This document shows positions 22,251 to 32,888 of a DNA stretch of 64,000 bases, in pieces; the first letter of the stretch is position 1; each line of letters opens with the position of its first letter. The notes beneath the pieces were generated by a model, which was not told the DNA's origin, did not search any database, and was given only the letters and a program-made list of their open reading frames with translations. The DNA is taken from assembly GCA_027886185.1 (NCBI GenBank), contig WOAB01000563.1:4836001-4900000 (forward strand), in the 5' to 3' direction. Origin of the DNA: Rheum nobile (Eukaryota > Streptophyta > Magnoliopsida > Caryophyllales > Polygonaceae). Made by a program: the position numbers and the translations under genes.

Positions 22251-22500
22251 TCACACCGATAGATAATAATTCTATTGAAACCCTAGAAATCAAACTGCAT
22301 TATATTATTATGAGATACTAAAAGCCAAGTACACAAGTAGTAATAAGTCGGTAATTTACACTACAATATGACCGATCAATATATTTTATTAAGAGTGTTT
22401 TTTTAAAGGGATATTAAGAGTGTGTTTAAACTACCACTCTTATGTTATTATGCACGGTCATCCGAAAACGTATATCCTAATTCGTTTCTTAAGCGGACAC
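22251..22500. other. 3' flank of the WAT1-related pseudogene
   Basis: The first ~70 bp are the last recognisable piece of the old LTR-like copy. The rest shows no gene and would be the downstream flank or 3' UTR of the minus-strand transporter gene. Confidence 0.4.
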
Positions 22501-22585
22501 TTATGACTTGGCTTCCGCTTGATCACCTTCTTTGCCCCACAACAGCAAGTAGAGGCCTATAATCACAGTTGCTCCCCCAACTATG
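22501..22585 (-). pseudogene. WAT1-related last exon
   Basis: From acceptor GAGCAG (AG at 22587-22586) the frame, in phase with the exon ending at 39119, reads SIVGGATVIIGLYLLLWGKE and a short acidic tail to TAA at 22503-22501. This is the last helix of the family. It is separated from the previous exon by 16.5 kb of retrotransposons. Confidence 0.85.
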
Positions 22586-22750
22586 CTGCTCATTCAGTTC
22601 ATTGGAAATATATGATCAATTAATTACAACAAGAATGCCCAATAATTTGTCTTATAAAGTGCATTTCTAACTCAATTTTTGTTACAAAACTACCCTGTGT
22701 TTTGAACAAATAACTAGGCCTGCACTTCTACTTGCATACTTAATCAACCA
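22586..22750 (-). other. Intron remnant of the WAT1-related gene (3' side)
   Basis: AT-rich sequence between the last exon's acceptor and the truncated Ale LTR. The other side of the same intron survives at 38956-39118. Confidence 0.6.
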
Positions 22751-22973
22751 AAATCACTCAAGAACCCTAAGATCAGTTAGGGAGAGAACTCAAGATCATT
22801 CTGAGGAAATCAATGTGTATTCACATGCTTGACGCTAACCGACTACCAACTAAACTATATATACATCAGCTATAGCTAACAACTATTCTAACAGACAAAG
22901 GCCCACGGCCCAATATGAACAAGAGCTAGCTAATATGTACAAAGCCCACATAAGAAGCCTATATACTCCATAG

Positions 22974-23003
22974 CCCCCCCCCCCCCCCCCCCCCCTCCCC
23001 CCC
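22974..23003 (-). repeat. Expanded polypurine tract of Ale copy 1
   Basis: A run of 22 C, then T, then 7 C on the plus strand (G on the coding strand), immediately inside the 3' LTR. The same tract in copy 2 is longer. Confidence 0.9.
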
Positions 23004-24850
23004 TCAAGCGGGACTGGGGTTAGGAAATAACAGACCAAGCTTGGAAGCAAGGAAACGATGTTGTGAAGCTCTAAGAGGTTTGGTAAAAATGTATGCCAAC
23101 TGAAGAGAAGATGGGACATGAACAGTGAGCAAGAAGCCATCTTGAACCATGTCACGAACATAGTGGTTGTCAATACGGAGGTGCTTAGTGCGTTCATGGA
23201 ACACCGGGTTAGCAGTCAGGTGTTTGCATCCTTATTATCACAGTGAAGAGGTATGGGAAAGTTAGGAGACCGAGCAAGGTCAGACAGTAAACCATGAAGC
23301 CAGACAACCTCACTGGTAGCCATGGACATGCTGCGATACTCGCTCTCAGTTGATGATTTGGAGACCGTTTTCTGCTTTTTTGTCTTCCATGAAACCAATG
23401 ACTTGCCCAAGAACACGCAATATCCTGTCAAGGAACGACAAGTAAAAGCACAACTTCCCCAATCGACATCACTGTATGCAGATAGCTGAAGATGAGATGA
23501 AGAAGGATAAAACAAGGAAATATTGAAGGTGCCTCTGAGATATCGCAGTAAATATATGGCAGCCTGGTAATGAGGAATACAAGGGCAAGAAAGGAATTGA
23601 CTCAGTTGTTGAACGGTGTATGATATGTCTGGACGAGTAAGACTCAAGTACAAGAGTCGACCCACCAATCGACGATATGACTCAGGATCAGACAAAATTT
23701 CACCAGTGTCAACATATATCTTGGTCTTCCTCTGTAGAGGAAATTCAGTGCTTGTGCAATCAATCATTTTGGCATCAATGAGTATGTCAAGAACATACTT
23801 GCGTTGATTGAGATGAATGCCAAGAGAATTGAGCAATTTCCATGCCAAGGAAATAGCGAGCAAGGCCCAAATCCTTGATTGTGAATGCCTTGTCAAGAGA
23901 GTGTTTAACCTTAGAGATAACAACAGTTGAAGTACCAGTAAGCAACATATCATCGACGTATACCAATGCAATAGTAAAGTGGCCAGATTGAGACAATGTG
24001 AACAATGAATAATCATGCTTAGACTGTGAGAATCGCAGACGAATCAAGTGCTTGGTCAATTCAAGGTTCCACTGTCGACTTGCTTGCTTTCAAGCATATA
24101 GAGAATGAACAAGTTTGCAAACCTGGCCTTGCTTAACCTTGGTATAACCCTGTGGAGGGGACATATACACCTCTTCATCAATGTAACCATGCAAGAAGGC
24201 GTTATTGATGTCTAATTGATACAGTTCCCATTTCTTAGCAACAGCTAAAGCAAGGACGACACGAACTGTGGTGAATTTGGCAACAGGAGAAAATGTGTGT
24301 TTGTAGTCCTTGTCTTTGATCTGGTTATATCCCTTTGCGACAAGCCGAGCTTTGAACCTTTCAACCTCTCCAATTGGTTTATACTTAACTTTGAAGATCC
24401 ACTTAGAGCCTATAGCCTTTTTCCCTGGAGGTAACTCAGTGATATCCCAAGTGTGATTAAGTTCAAGAGCATGTAATTCCTGATTCATTGCATCAATCCA
24501 GACTTGATGTTTCTTGGCTTGTTCATAAGAATGAGGTTCAACATTGGCTAAAACATTGAATAAGAAGTTGACATAAGAAATGGGTAAATGGGCAAAGTCC
24601 TGGTAGGCCAGAAAAGACTGAGAAATAGAAGAAGAAGGAATAATAGTAGGACAATGAAAATCCAATAAGTGAGAGGGTGGAACATGTGATCGAGTAGACC
24701 TGCGAGGTGCAGGTGGTAACACATTAGTGTCAGTAGAGGAATCAACCATAGATGGTGAAACAGAGGATGGTGAAGAAGCAAGAGATATGGTTGAGTTGTG
24801 TGGAGGAAAGGATGATGAAGAAGGAGATGGAATGGGATGGGAAGAAGAGG
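23004..24850 (-). pseudogene. Copia RT and RNase H fragment (Ale copy 1)
   Basis: Reading downward from 24850: a Ser/Pro-rich spacer, then RT with WIFKVKYKPIGEVERFKARL and LVYVDDMLLTG. RNase H follows with DVDWGSCAF, SWKTKKQKTVSKSSTESEY and LHCDNKDA. A TGA after RSLYA (near 24090) and a frameshift near 23850 break it, and a further shift at about 23216 separates the FHERTKHLRIDNHYVRD tail. It is not functional. Confidence 0.85.
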
Positions 24851-24887
24851 TACTCGGGACGAGTAAAGGTCTAAGTATGGGGGTATT
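24851..24887 (+). repeat. Tail of an Athila-like family-B internal region
   Basis: It is identical to the sequence just before the LTR at 31871 and ends in the polypurine tract TATGGGGGTATT. Its presence before the LTR at 24888 shows that this LTR once was a 3' LTR of another internal copy. Confidence 0.85.
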
Positions 24888-26293
24888 TGATATGCGGCAT
24901 ATTGTATGGCGTATCTAGGGATTATTAGCATGATTTAGAGGATGTTTGGATATGACTTGATGTTAATTCTGTAATCCGGAAGAGAAGACGAGAAGTGAAG
25001 AAATCATGGGATTTACAGAGGTTTGAAGTGCATTGAAGAGTAGAAGAACAGTGTGCTGAATTCAATTGGTTCGTTCTCTTTACTCAGATATCCAAATGGA
25101 GTGATTCCAATTCGAGGAGTTAGATCTTGAAGTCTACTGCAAGTCCTCAAAATATGAGTGCAATCCGAGTTAGGAATCAAATGTTATGACGTTTGTACGG
25201 AAGTGTCGCAGCTGTTAGAGTACCACCGCACCGGCGGCAACATCACCGCACCCCGCGGTGAGCCAGCAGAGAAGAAGGCGCGAAGTTCCAAAGTTCTGGA
25301 AGACTACCGCACCCCGCGGTGGGTATTGCCGCACCCAGCGGTGACGGTGCGTTGAAGACTTTCCCGGATTTATTTTCGGAATTTCTATTTCCTTTTTATT
25401 TTATTTCTGAAACTTTGTTTCCAAGTTTGTTATTTTCTTTTATTTATTTTCTGAATTATTTGCCATAGTATTTAAGGATCTAACCTAGACTTTGTTTAGG
25501 AAAACCTAGTTGCCACCTTTCATAGTTTTTTCTCTCACAAACCCTATGGAGAACTAAACCTCCATTGTTACACTTGACGTTTTGAAGCCTTCAATTGATT
25601 GGTTGTGAGTTTTCTACTCTTGTTCGTTTTCTATCTAGTTGTATTAATTCTCTTGCACTTGAATGTTTATTGAATCTTTTTGGTTTATCTAGACTGATCA
25701 CCTAGGTTTATTGATATTATCCATATAGCTAGGACTTGTGATTCCGGGTTTGGGTTGCATATCTAGTAGCAAACACGATTTACATAAGAGGATTGCGAGT
25801 GTTCATCGTGAGAGAGAGTTAATTGCATGCTTATAGTAACGGGTTGTTTCTATTGCATGTATCTTGTTGAATCCTTGGTTGAATGCTATTGCTTTGTTGA
25901 GTCTTGAAGGTTTTCGGATTTGATTTAGTAATAAGTACTATTAGGGCTGGTAGAACTAATAGTTACATATGATCGGGATAAGAACAATTAAAGGAAAGAT
26001 AAGAACTTGAGATTGATAGAATTCAGTGATCAACCATATCTCTTGTTGTGTGGATCTTTGTCAGGTGTGACGCTTTTCCCAATCATATTCACAACCTTTG
26101 CCTGCGAATCTGTTTACTTGTCTACTTGTTATTTGGTTACGAAAATCATACAACCCCCTAGTTCCTAGTTGGTGACTTGCAATTACTTGAATTGATAATC
26201 TGATTCTCTGTGGGATTCGACCCTTACTTCCCCAAACTACTTGTTTAGGTTTGTTAGGATTATTTTGTTTAGGTGTCACGACAACGCCTATCA
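24888..26293 (+). repeat. LTR A of Athila-like family B
   Basis: 1,406 bp, starting TGATATGCGG and ending CGCCTATCA. It contains family-B GC dyads near 25223, 25243-25260, 25305-25321 and 25329-25343. It is homologous to 31871-32580 and 34781-36180. Confidence 0.9.
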
Positions 26294-26296
26294 AAT

Positions 26297-26314
26297 TGGC
26301 GTCGTTGCCGGGGA
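26297..26314 (+). promoter_or_regulatory. Primer-binding site, tRNA-Asp type
   Basis: TGGCGTCGTTGCCGGGGA, three bases after LTR A. It has one change from the family-A site at 8449. Confidence 0.8.
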
Positions 26315-26476
26315 ATCAAAATTTTTGTTTTTGTGTTTTGTTTGTTACCGACTTTGGTGTGGATCTATCTTATGGTCCACACCCGTGCTATTGACAATCC
26401 ACTTGTTGATTTAGATCCAGAGATCGACAGGACGTTCCACAGGAACCGCAGAGAACACACCACCCCATAAGTTACA

Positions 26477-29137
26477 ATGGCTGACCAAACGCTTCGGCAA
26501 TTGACTGCGCCGAATCTGACCATGCAACCACTGGCTGTGACCATCCCAGCCATAAGAGATGGCGTGAACTTTGAACTGAAGCCGGGGCTGATTCATTTGC
26601 TCCCGTCATTCCATGGACTAAGTGGTGAAGACCCAATCAAGCATATGGGTAAATTCCACACTGTCTGCATGAGCATGAAACCGGCGAACGTCACGGAGGA
26701 ACAAATCAAGATGAGAGCTTTCGGGTTCACCCTCAAGGACGCAGCTGATGGTATTACCATCTCCCCACTGGAAGCATAGACACGTGGAACAAGCTTCACA
26801 AGGCCTTTCTGGAAAAATACTTTCCTGCCAAGAAGGCGAACAGCTTGAAGAAGGCTATAAGGAACATTGAGCAAGAAATTGACGAGACTCTGTACGAGTA
26901 TTATGAGAGGTTCAAGAGACTTTGCTCAAGCTGTCCATTCCACGGGTACACTACTCAAGATCTAGTGCTTCATCTCTACAATGGTTTGTTGGATCATGAG
27001 AGAAGGATCGTTGACGCTACATGTGGTGGAAACATTCTCAACACAACGCTGGTAGCAGCCATGGAAAAGATTCAGGAGATGGCAGAGGGGACAAGAAACT
27101 TCGGTATAACTTCTACCAAAAGAGGAGTCAATGTTGTGGACTCCAATCGCCCTGAGTTTGCAAGAGATATTGCTGAATTGAAGGACATGGTGAGGAGACT
27201 AACACTGCAAGGAACTCCTCAACAACTCAAAGCATGTGGGATTTGTGCTGATCAATTCCACCCTACCGATGCATGTCCTCAATTGCAAGATGATCTGAAT
27301 GCTGAGGTGAACCATGTAGGAGGTTATGGACCTCCAAGACCTCGGAACGATCCCTACTCCAGCACTTATAATCCGGGATGGAGAGACCACCCAAATTTCA
27401 TATGGAGGGATCAACCGAATCAACAACAGCATCCTCAGTTTCAACAACAACAACAGCCAAGACCTCAATTTCTACAAAGGTCGCAAGATCAACAACTGGG
27501 TACGTCTGCCTCAACTGAAGATATGCTCCAAGCTTTGACGAAACATTTCACTACTCATGTTCAAGCTACGGGGTCGAGCATAAAGAATTTAGAGAATCAG
27601 ATGAGCCAAATGGCTAAAGCCATCACAAGGATCGATGCAAAGATTTTGGGAAATCTACCATCTCAAACGGTAGTGAACCCACGAGCAAATGTTATTGCTG
27701 TGATGCTTCAAAGTGGTAAGCAGCTGAACGTCTCTCCTAGTGCTAAAGAGGACGACACAGAAGACAAGAACTCTCTGTGAAGTTCACCGCACCCGTGGTG
27801 GGACTCCAGAGGAACAACCGTACCCTGCTCCACTTTCACCGCACCCAGCGGAAGAGAAAACTGAGGCTCCTGCAATATCACCGCACCCACGGTGGGATGA
27901 CCGCACCCGCGGTGACGGTGTTGAGATTTCTCAAGAATTCTCTGTTGAGTCGACCGCACCCAGCGGTGGGTATTGCCGCACCCGCGGTGGACCTTCAAGA
28001 GATGTTAAAGAGCCATACGTGGACACCTATGTTCGTCCATACTTCCCTCCTCTCGGTTCTGAGAAGCCACCCGCCCCATTCCCAGAGGCGCTTAAGGAGA
28101 GGAGATTCATTGACGACAATGACCTCTTCGAGACTTTCAGCAAGTGCGAGGTAAACATCCCTTTACTCAAACTTGTTAAAAGTATTCCCAAATATGCTCG
28201 TTTCTTGAAGGAACTTTGCACAATCAAGAGGAAACAGAAGCAGAAGCAAAAGAAGCAGGTCCAGGTGAGCGAGCAAGTATCTGCTGTGTTTCAAAGGCGC
28301 CTGCCCAAGAAGTGCAGTGATCCAAGTATGTTTTCTATCCCCTGCGTCATTGGTGAGACAAAGATTGATAAAACTATGTTAGATCTTGGTGTAGCTATTA
28401 ACGTCTTACCATTGTCATTTTATGAGTCTCTTGGTCTACCACCATTATAGGACACTAGGCTAGTTATTCAATTAGCTGATGGAACCAATGTCTACCCGAA
28501 AGGGGTTGTTGAAGATGTCCTTGTTATGGTAGATAAGCTGATTTTTCCCACTGATTTTTATGTGCTTGATATGGGTGGTGGTACAGGTGCACATATACTG
28601 TTAGGTAGACCATTCATGAAAACCGCAAATACCACAATGGATGTCAGAAGTGGGAAATTAACTATGGAATTTGATGGGGATGGAGTTGAATATAACATAT
28701 ATGATATGAAACCTGTCATTAACACCTCTTTAAACTTTGTTGATGTAATGAGTCGTAATCCTTTGGATGAATTGCAACCTATAATAGAGGATCCCATAGT
28801 TGACTTGCCTGTCGATATTCCTGTATCTTCTAATCTGCAGGAAGTCACGGCTTTATTGGATGAGAAGGGTGATTCTCCCACTTCTCTTTTGGGCAGTTGC
28901 CCCACTTTACTGACTCCACAGGGCAAGAAGCATTTTCCTTTTGTTGTGCAGAATGAACAGTCGGAGGTTAAACGCCCCCCTGATCGATCTAAGTATGGGG
29001 GGAAGGCGACTAAGAAGGTCAAGGTGGAGGAGCCGCTGAAGAAGAGGAATGGTCTAAGGTTCAAACCTTTCCATGATTGGTTCAGAAAGGAGGTGCTGAA
29101 TGAGAGGGTTCCTAAGGAACTTGATGTTATGGATTGA
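26477..29137 (+). pseudogene. Gag-protease of Athila-like family B
   Basis: ATG at 26477 opens MADQTLRQLTAPN, closely related to family A. The gag domain has GLIHLLPSFHG, then a frameshift near 26750 in the stretch preceding SIDTWNKL. It resumes with YEYYERFKRLCSSCPFHGY. A CGICADQFHPTDACP element and a Gln-rich region follow. A frame change at about 27780 enters the dyad-encoded HRTRGG/HPRW-type repeats. The protease has MFSIPCVIG, MLDLGVAINVLP and LLGRPFMKTA, with a TAG near 28448. Compared with the family-A protease motif MLDLGASINV, the Ala-Ser after Gly is Val-Ala here. The frame ends at 29137 and no RT follows. Confidence 0.85.
27785..27995. repeat. Family-B GC dyad cluster between gag and protease
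   Basis: About six dyads of type CACCGCACCCGCGGTG, at about 27785, 27837, 27879, 27899, 27954 and 27974. One more is at 29339-29354. The motif recurs in LTRs A, B and C of the same family, often as CCGCACCCCGCGG. It differs from the family-A motif but occupies the same two places. Confidence 0.88.
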
Positions 29138-30390
29138 GATTGTCTGAGTCCCATGTCGAGCCAACGACATTAACTAAGGCGCTGCTCAGGAGGCAACCCG
29201 AGGTATTGTTTTTTTTCTTCTTCTTTCTTTCTCTTATCTTTGTGGTTTCATAGCTAGGTAGTTTGTTTTTGTTTCGTTTCGCCTGTGCACTAACACGCAG
29301 GTACGAAAGAAAAGGTTCAATGGAGGGTTCTGGAGAGCTCACCGCACCCGCGGTGGGCACCCCTTTACTTTCTGCTTTTCTAAAATAAAAAAATCCCGAA
29401 AAAACCTTAAACGGGGATTAAAAAATCGAAAAAAAAATCGAAAAAGCAACGAACAAGAGTTTTACCGGAGCCAGCTGTCCGGGTTCCTCATGGAGAAGGT
29501 GTGCATCATGTTGTCCAGGAGGAGACATTCGCCGCACACATAATTTGGCAACGATGATGGCCCTAAAGTCGACAGCCAGAGAAGAGGAACACCAGGGCCC
29601 ACACCACAATGACATCTGGGCCCTTTTTTTTTGTTCATTGAAGGCCGTGCAGCCCCGAATTCTTTGATATACCACTATTCACCAAAGTGGTTTCCTTTTG
29701 GTTGCACGGTAGGAGAAGATTATTGATTAAGAAGATCCCGCGCAACACCAAAGACCTGAGCGTTCATTGTTTTACTGCCAGCAACAACGTACGTCTCCAA
29801 GCCAACTCAACGGCGTCTGTGAGTTATTTTTTGCTCTTCCATGTGCTTCTATTCTTTTGTCTTTCATTACATTGAGGACAATGCAATGTTTAAGTATGGG
29901 GGAGGGTTCTATACTTGCTATGTCGTTGAGAAGAAAAAAAAATGAAAAGAGCCAAAAATTTGAAAAAAGGATTAAATAGAAATCCTAGGATAGGTCGAAA
30001 ACCCGAAAGGGCGGCCTAGGTAATAAGCAGGTGGCTTAGACCAGCATTAGGCTGGGGTAACAATTGGTCAAGAGTGATGTGAGCATATGTGAGACCATCT
30101 ATAGAAAAATGAAATGAGTGGCTTGGTGAAAACTCGAAAGGGCGCCTTGGCAAAATGAGTGAAAAGAAAAAGAGTGATTTTTAGGATTCCTCATTTTGGC
30201 GTTGGCGACATAAGAAGAGGAGTTATAAGGAGGAATCGGGTAGGCCACTTTTGGAGGAATAAGGTGATTAGATGGAGTTAGGATTAGATGAGTTTTGCAT
30301 CACTTGTTTTGGTTGTCTTGGAGCTTACTGTGAATGTGTTGGTATTTCTAGTGTCATTTTCTCTTGTACTTCCTGAGGCCTTGGAGCATG
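29138..30390 (+). other. 3' non-coding region of Athila-like family B
   Basis: It matches the family-A 3' zone in landmarks: GGAGGCAACCCGAGGTAT, ACATTGAGGACAATGCAATG at about 29866-29887, and GAAAACCCGAAAGGGCGG blocks. No long coding frame is seen. Confidence 0.75.
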
Positions 30391-31802
30391 TGATAGGGCG
30401 TTGTCGTGACACCTATACAAAATAATCCTAAACAAACCCAACTAATGTAGTCTGGTAAGTAAGGGTCGAATCCCATAGAGAATCAAATACTATTCCAACG
30501 ATGTAATTGTATAGAAACAAAGACTTGAAATCAAATTGGGAAAATAGCTCAGCCAAACAAATATCCACACTTTAGATTGATAGATCGATCATTGATTATT
30601 CCTAGTCCTCAATACTCATGAAAGTCCTAATCCATGTTCTGAATTAGTTACCAGTCCAATCAGTCCTGATAACCCTAACTATTAAACAAATCCCTACTAA
30701 CCTTCACGATTTAATTCAATAGCAGCAGGAAGTTCAGGAATAGATAGGTACATGCAAGTGTAGCAACTAGTCATACAATTGCATGCAATTAATTCTCTAC
30801 ACAAACTAAGGGATTTAGATTCTCAACCAGTATCCTCCAATCCTTAGTAATATGATCAATAACAATCTCAACAGGTTGTATGGAAAAGGGGAACCAATAG
30901 CATAATACTAATTTATCTAGGTTGTCAATCTAGAGAGAACTACTATTAAAATCTATTTGATTTCCTAATCAATAAATCAAGGGGAATCGATATATGATCA
31001 ATGAGATTAAGCACGAGAGAAAATTAATACAATCATAGAAAGAGTAAAGGAATAATCTCACAATCCAATCAATCCAAAGGCTTCAATTGTCTGCCTGGGC
31101 AAAAGGTAAAAACAACGATGAAAAAAAAAACTAGAACGAACGATCCCGGCAACTGGTTAACAAAAGGTGTTTTAACCTAATTCTCAAAGTGTGGTAAAAA
31201 TAATAAAATAAAAACCAAATTAAACAATCTGAATCGGACTTCCACATTCTCGGCCAACAGTCTCGGCCCATACTTTCTCGGCCCAATCTCTCAATTGCAA
31301 GCTGCTCGCTGACTCTGCCCATCTCATGCATGCAGCACTTTGTCCGCTTCCATCATGGTGATGTCATCACTAGGTTCATTCCAGCATTCAATTCACGCGG
31401 GACTCTTTTCTCATCTGGGCCTTTCCTTCATGGGCCGAGCTTCACCCAAATTCCAGCTTCACGTGAATTTCCACTTCATTCCAGCTTCGCCTCGCGTGTA
31501 AGGCCGCAGTCGCGGTTTTCGACCGCAGCCGCGGTTTGCTCTCGAATTGCCCAATTTATTTCCCGAATTAAACCGCAGGCGTGGCCAGATGCTCCTTCCG
31601 TCATTTTTCTCAGAAAATTCGCCATCTCCCCATGTGGTCAACTCCTCTTCCTCTGGATGTCTCCAATTAGCTCCTCTAGACCACCAAAACCACACTTCTC
31701 CGCTCTAACTCCATAATCTCCAATTGTGCTCTAAATCCCACCAAATGGCGCCTCAAACCTGGTAATAACTCCTAGATATGCACTATAAAATAACACCGTT
31801 CA
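30391..31802 (-). repeat. Solo LTR of an Athila-like element, with GCATG duplication
   Basis: 1,412 bp, starting TGATAGGGCG and ending CCGTTCA in the plus orientation. GCATG lies directly on both sides (30386-30390, 31803-31807). The GGTCGAATCCCATAGAG block near its left edge shows minus orientation. It contains its own dyad-like CCGCAGTCGCGG and CCGCAGCCGCGG near 31504-31535. It inserted into the family-B 3' region, and its internal part was lost by LTR-LTR recombination. Confidence 0.92.
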
Positions 31803-31858
31803 GCATGACTAGAGGAGTAGGTTTCTTTTAACTTACTCGGGACGAGTAAAGGTCTAAG

Positions 31859-31870
31859 TATGGGGGTATT
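31859..31870 (+). promoter_or_regulatory. Polypurine tract of family B
   Basis: TATGGGGGTATT directly before LTR B, identical to 24876-24887 before LTR A. Confidence 0.8.
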
Positions 31871-32580
31871 TGATATGCGGCATATTATATGGCGTATCTA
31901 GGGATTTATAGCATGATTTAGAGGATGTTTGGATATGACTTGATGGTAATTCTGTAATCCGGAAGAGAAGACGAGAAGTGAAGAAATCATGGGATTTACA
32001 GAGGTTTGAAGTGCATTGAAGAGTAGAAGAACAGTGTGCTGAATTCAATTAGTTCGTTCTCTTCAGATATCCAAATGGAGTGATTCCAATTCGAGGAGTT
32101 ATATCTTGAAGTCTACTGCAAGTCCTCAAAATATGAGCGCAATACGAGTTGGGAATCAAAAGTTATGACGTTTGTACGGAAGTGTCGCAGTTGCTAGAGT
32201 ACCACCGCACCCGCGGCAACATCACCGCACCCCGCGGTGACCCAGCAGAGAAGAAGGCGCGAAGTTCCGAAGTTCTGGAAGATCACCGCACCCCGCGGTG
32301 GGTATTGCCGCACCCAGCGGTGACGATGCGCTGAAGACTTTCCCGGATTTATTTTCGGAATTTCTATTTCCTTTTTATTTTATTTCTGAAACATTGTTTC
32401 CAAGTTTGTTATTTCCTTTTATTTATTTTCTGAATTATTTGCCCTAGTATTTAAGGATCTAACCTAGACTTTGTTTAGGAAAACCTAGTTGCCACCTTTC
32501 ATAGTTTTTTCTCTCACAAACCCTATGGAGAACTAAACCTCCATTGTTGCACTTGACGTTGTGAAGCCTTCAATTGATTG
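31871..32580 (+). repeat. LTR B of Athila-like family B, 3'-truncated
   Basis: The first ~710 bp of a 1.4 kb LTR, matching LTR A to CCTTCAATTGATTG, then cut. Thirteen bases of gene intron (32581-32593) follow before the Ale element. Confidence 0.88.
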
Positions 32581-32593
32581 TCACATTACTATC

Positions 32594-32845
32594 TTTGAAG
32601 ATTGTAGGAGTGAAAACACTCAAGAACCCTAAGATCAGTTAGGGAGAGAACTCAAGATCATTCTGAGGAAATCAATGTGTATTCACATGCTTGACGCTAA
32701 CCAACTACCAACTAAACTATATATACATCAGCTATAGCTAACAACTATTCTAACAACCTTCTAACAGACAAAGGCCCACGGCCCAATATGAACAAGAGCT
32801 AGCTAATATGTACAAAGCCCACATAAGAAGCCCATATACTCCATA
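32594..32845 (-). repeat. 3' LTR of Ale copy 2
   Basis: About 252 bp, matching 38708-38955. In the coding orientation it begins TATGGAGTATATGG. If the 5-bp duplication is CTATC, the ends are TA and AA rather than the canonical TG and CA. Using TG/CA ends costs the duplication. Confidence 0.8.
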
Positions 32846-32846
32846 G

Positions 32847-32888
32847 CCCCCCCCCCCCCCCCCCCCCCCCCCTCCCCCCCCCCCCCCC
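32847..32888 (-). repeat. Expanded polypurine tract of Ale copy 2
   Basis: 26 C, then T, then 15 C on the plus strand. Copy 1 has 22 C, T, 7 C. On the coding strand this is a G tract directly next to the 3' LTR, exactly where plus-strand priming occurs. Confidence 0.9.

Larger units (their letters stand above)
22751..24850 (-). mobile_element. Ale-type Ty1/copia, copy 1 (3' half only)
   Basis: Near-identical to 32620-34737 of the complete copy. It includes most of the 3' LTR (the outer ~25 bp are missing), the poly-G polypurine tract, RNase H and RT. It stops abruptly at 24850, where the sequence switches to the tail of an Athila-like internal region. Integrase, gag and 5' LTR are absent. 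Confidence 0.88.
24888..32580 (+). mobile_element. Athila-like gag-protease retrotransposon (family B), rearranged
   Basis: LTR A 24888-26293, primer site, gag-protease, 3' non-coding region, polypurine tract, then a truncated LTR B 31871-32580. Like family A it encodes no RT or integrase. A foreign solo LTR (30391-31802) is inserted before the polypurine tract. The tail upstream of LTR A suggests an LTR-internal-LTR-internal-LTR array formed by unequal recombination. The right side is cut at 32580, next to 13 bp of gene intron and the Ale copy 2 insertion. Confidence 0.85.

Noticed and set aside
20826..22258. Target duplication around the LTR at 20831-22250
   Set aside because: CAATT and TCACA do not match. 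ACACC occurs near both sides but not adjacent to the TG/CA ends, so I did not rely on it.
22883..23197. Gly-rich ORF next to the Ale LTR
   Set aside because: The glycine run is just the translated polypurine homopolymer.
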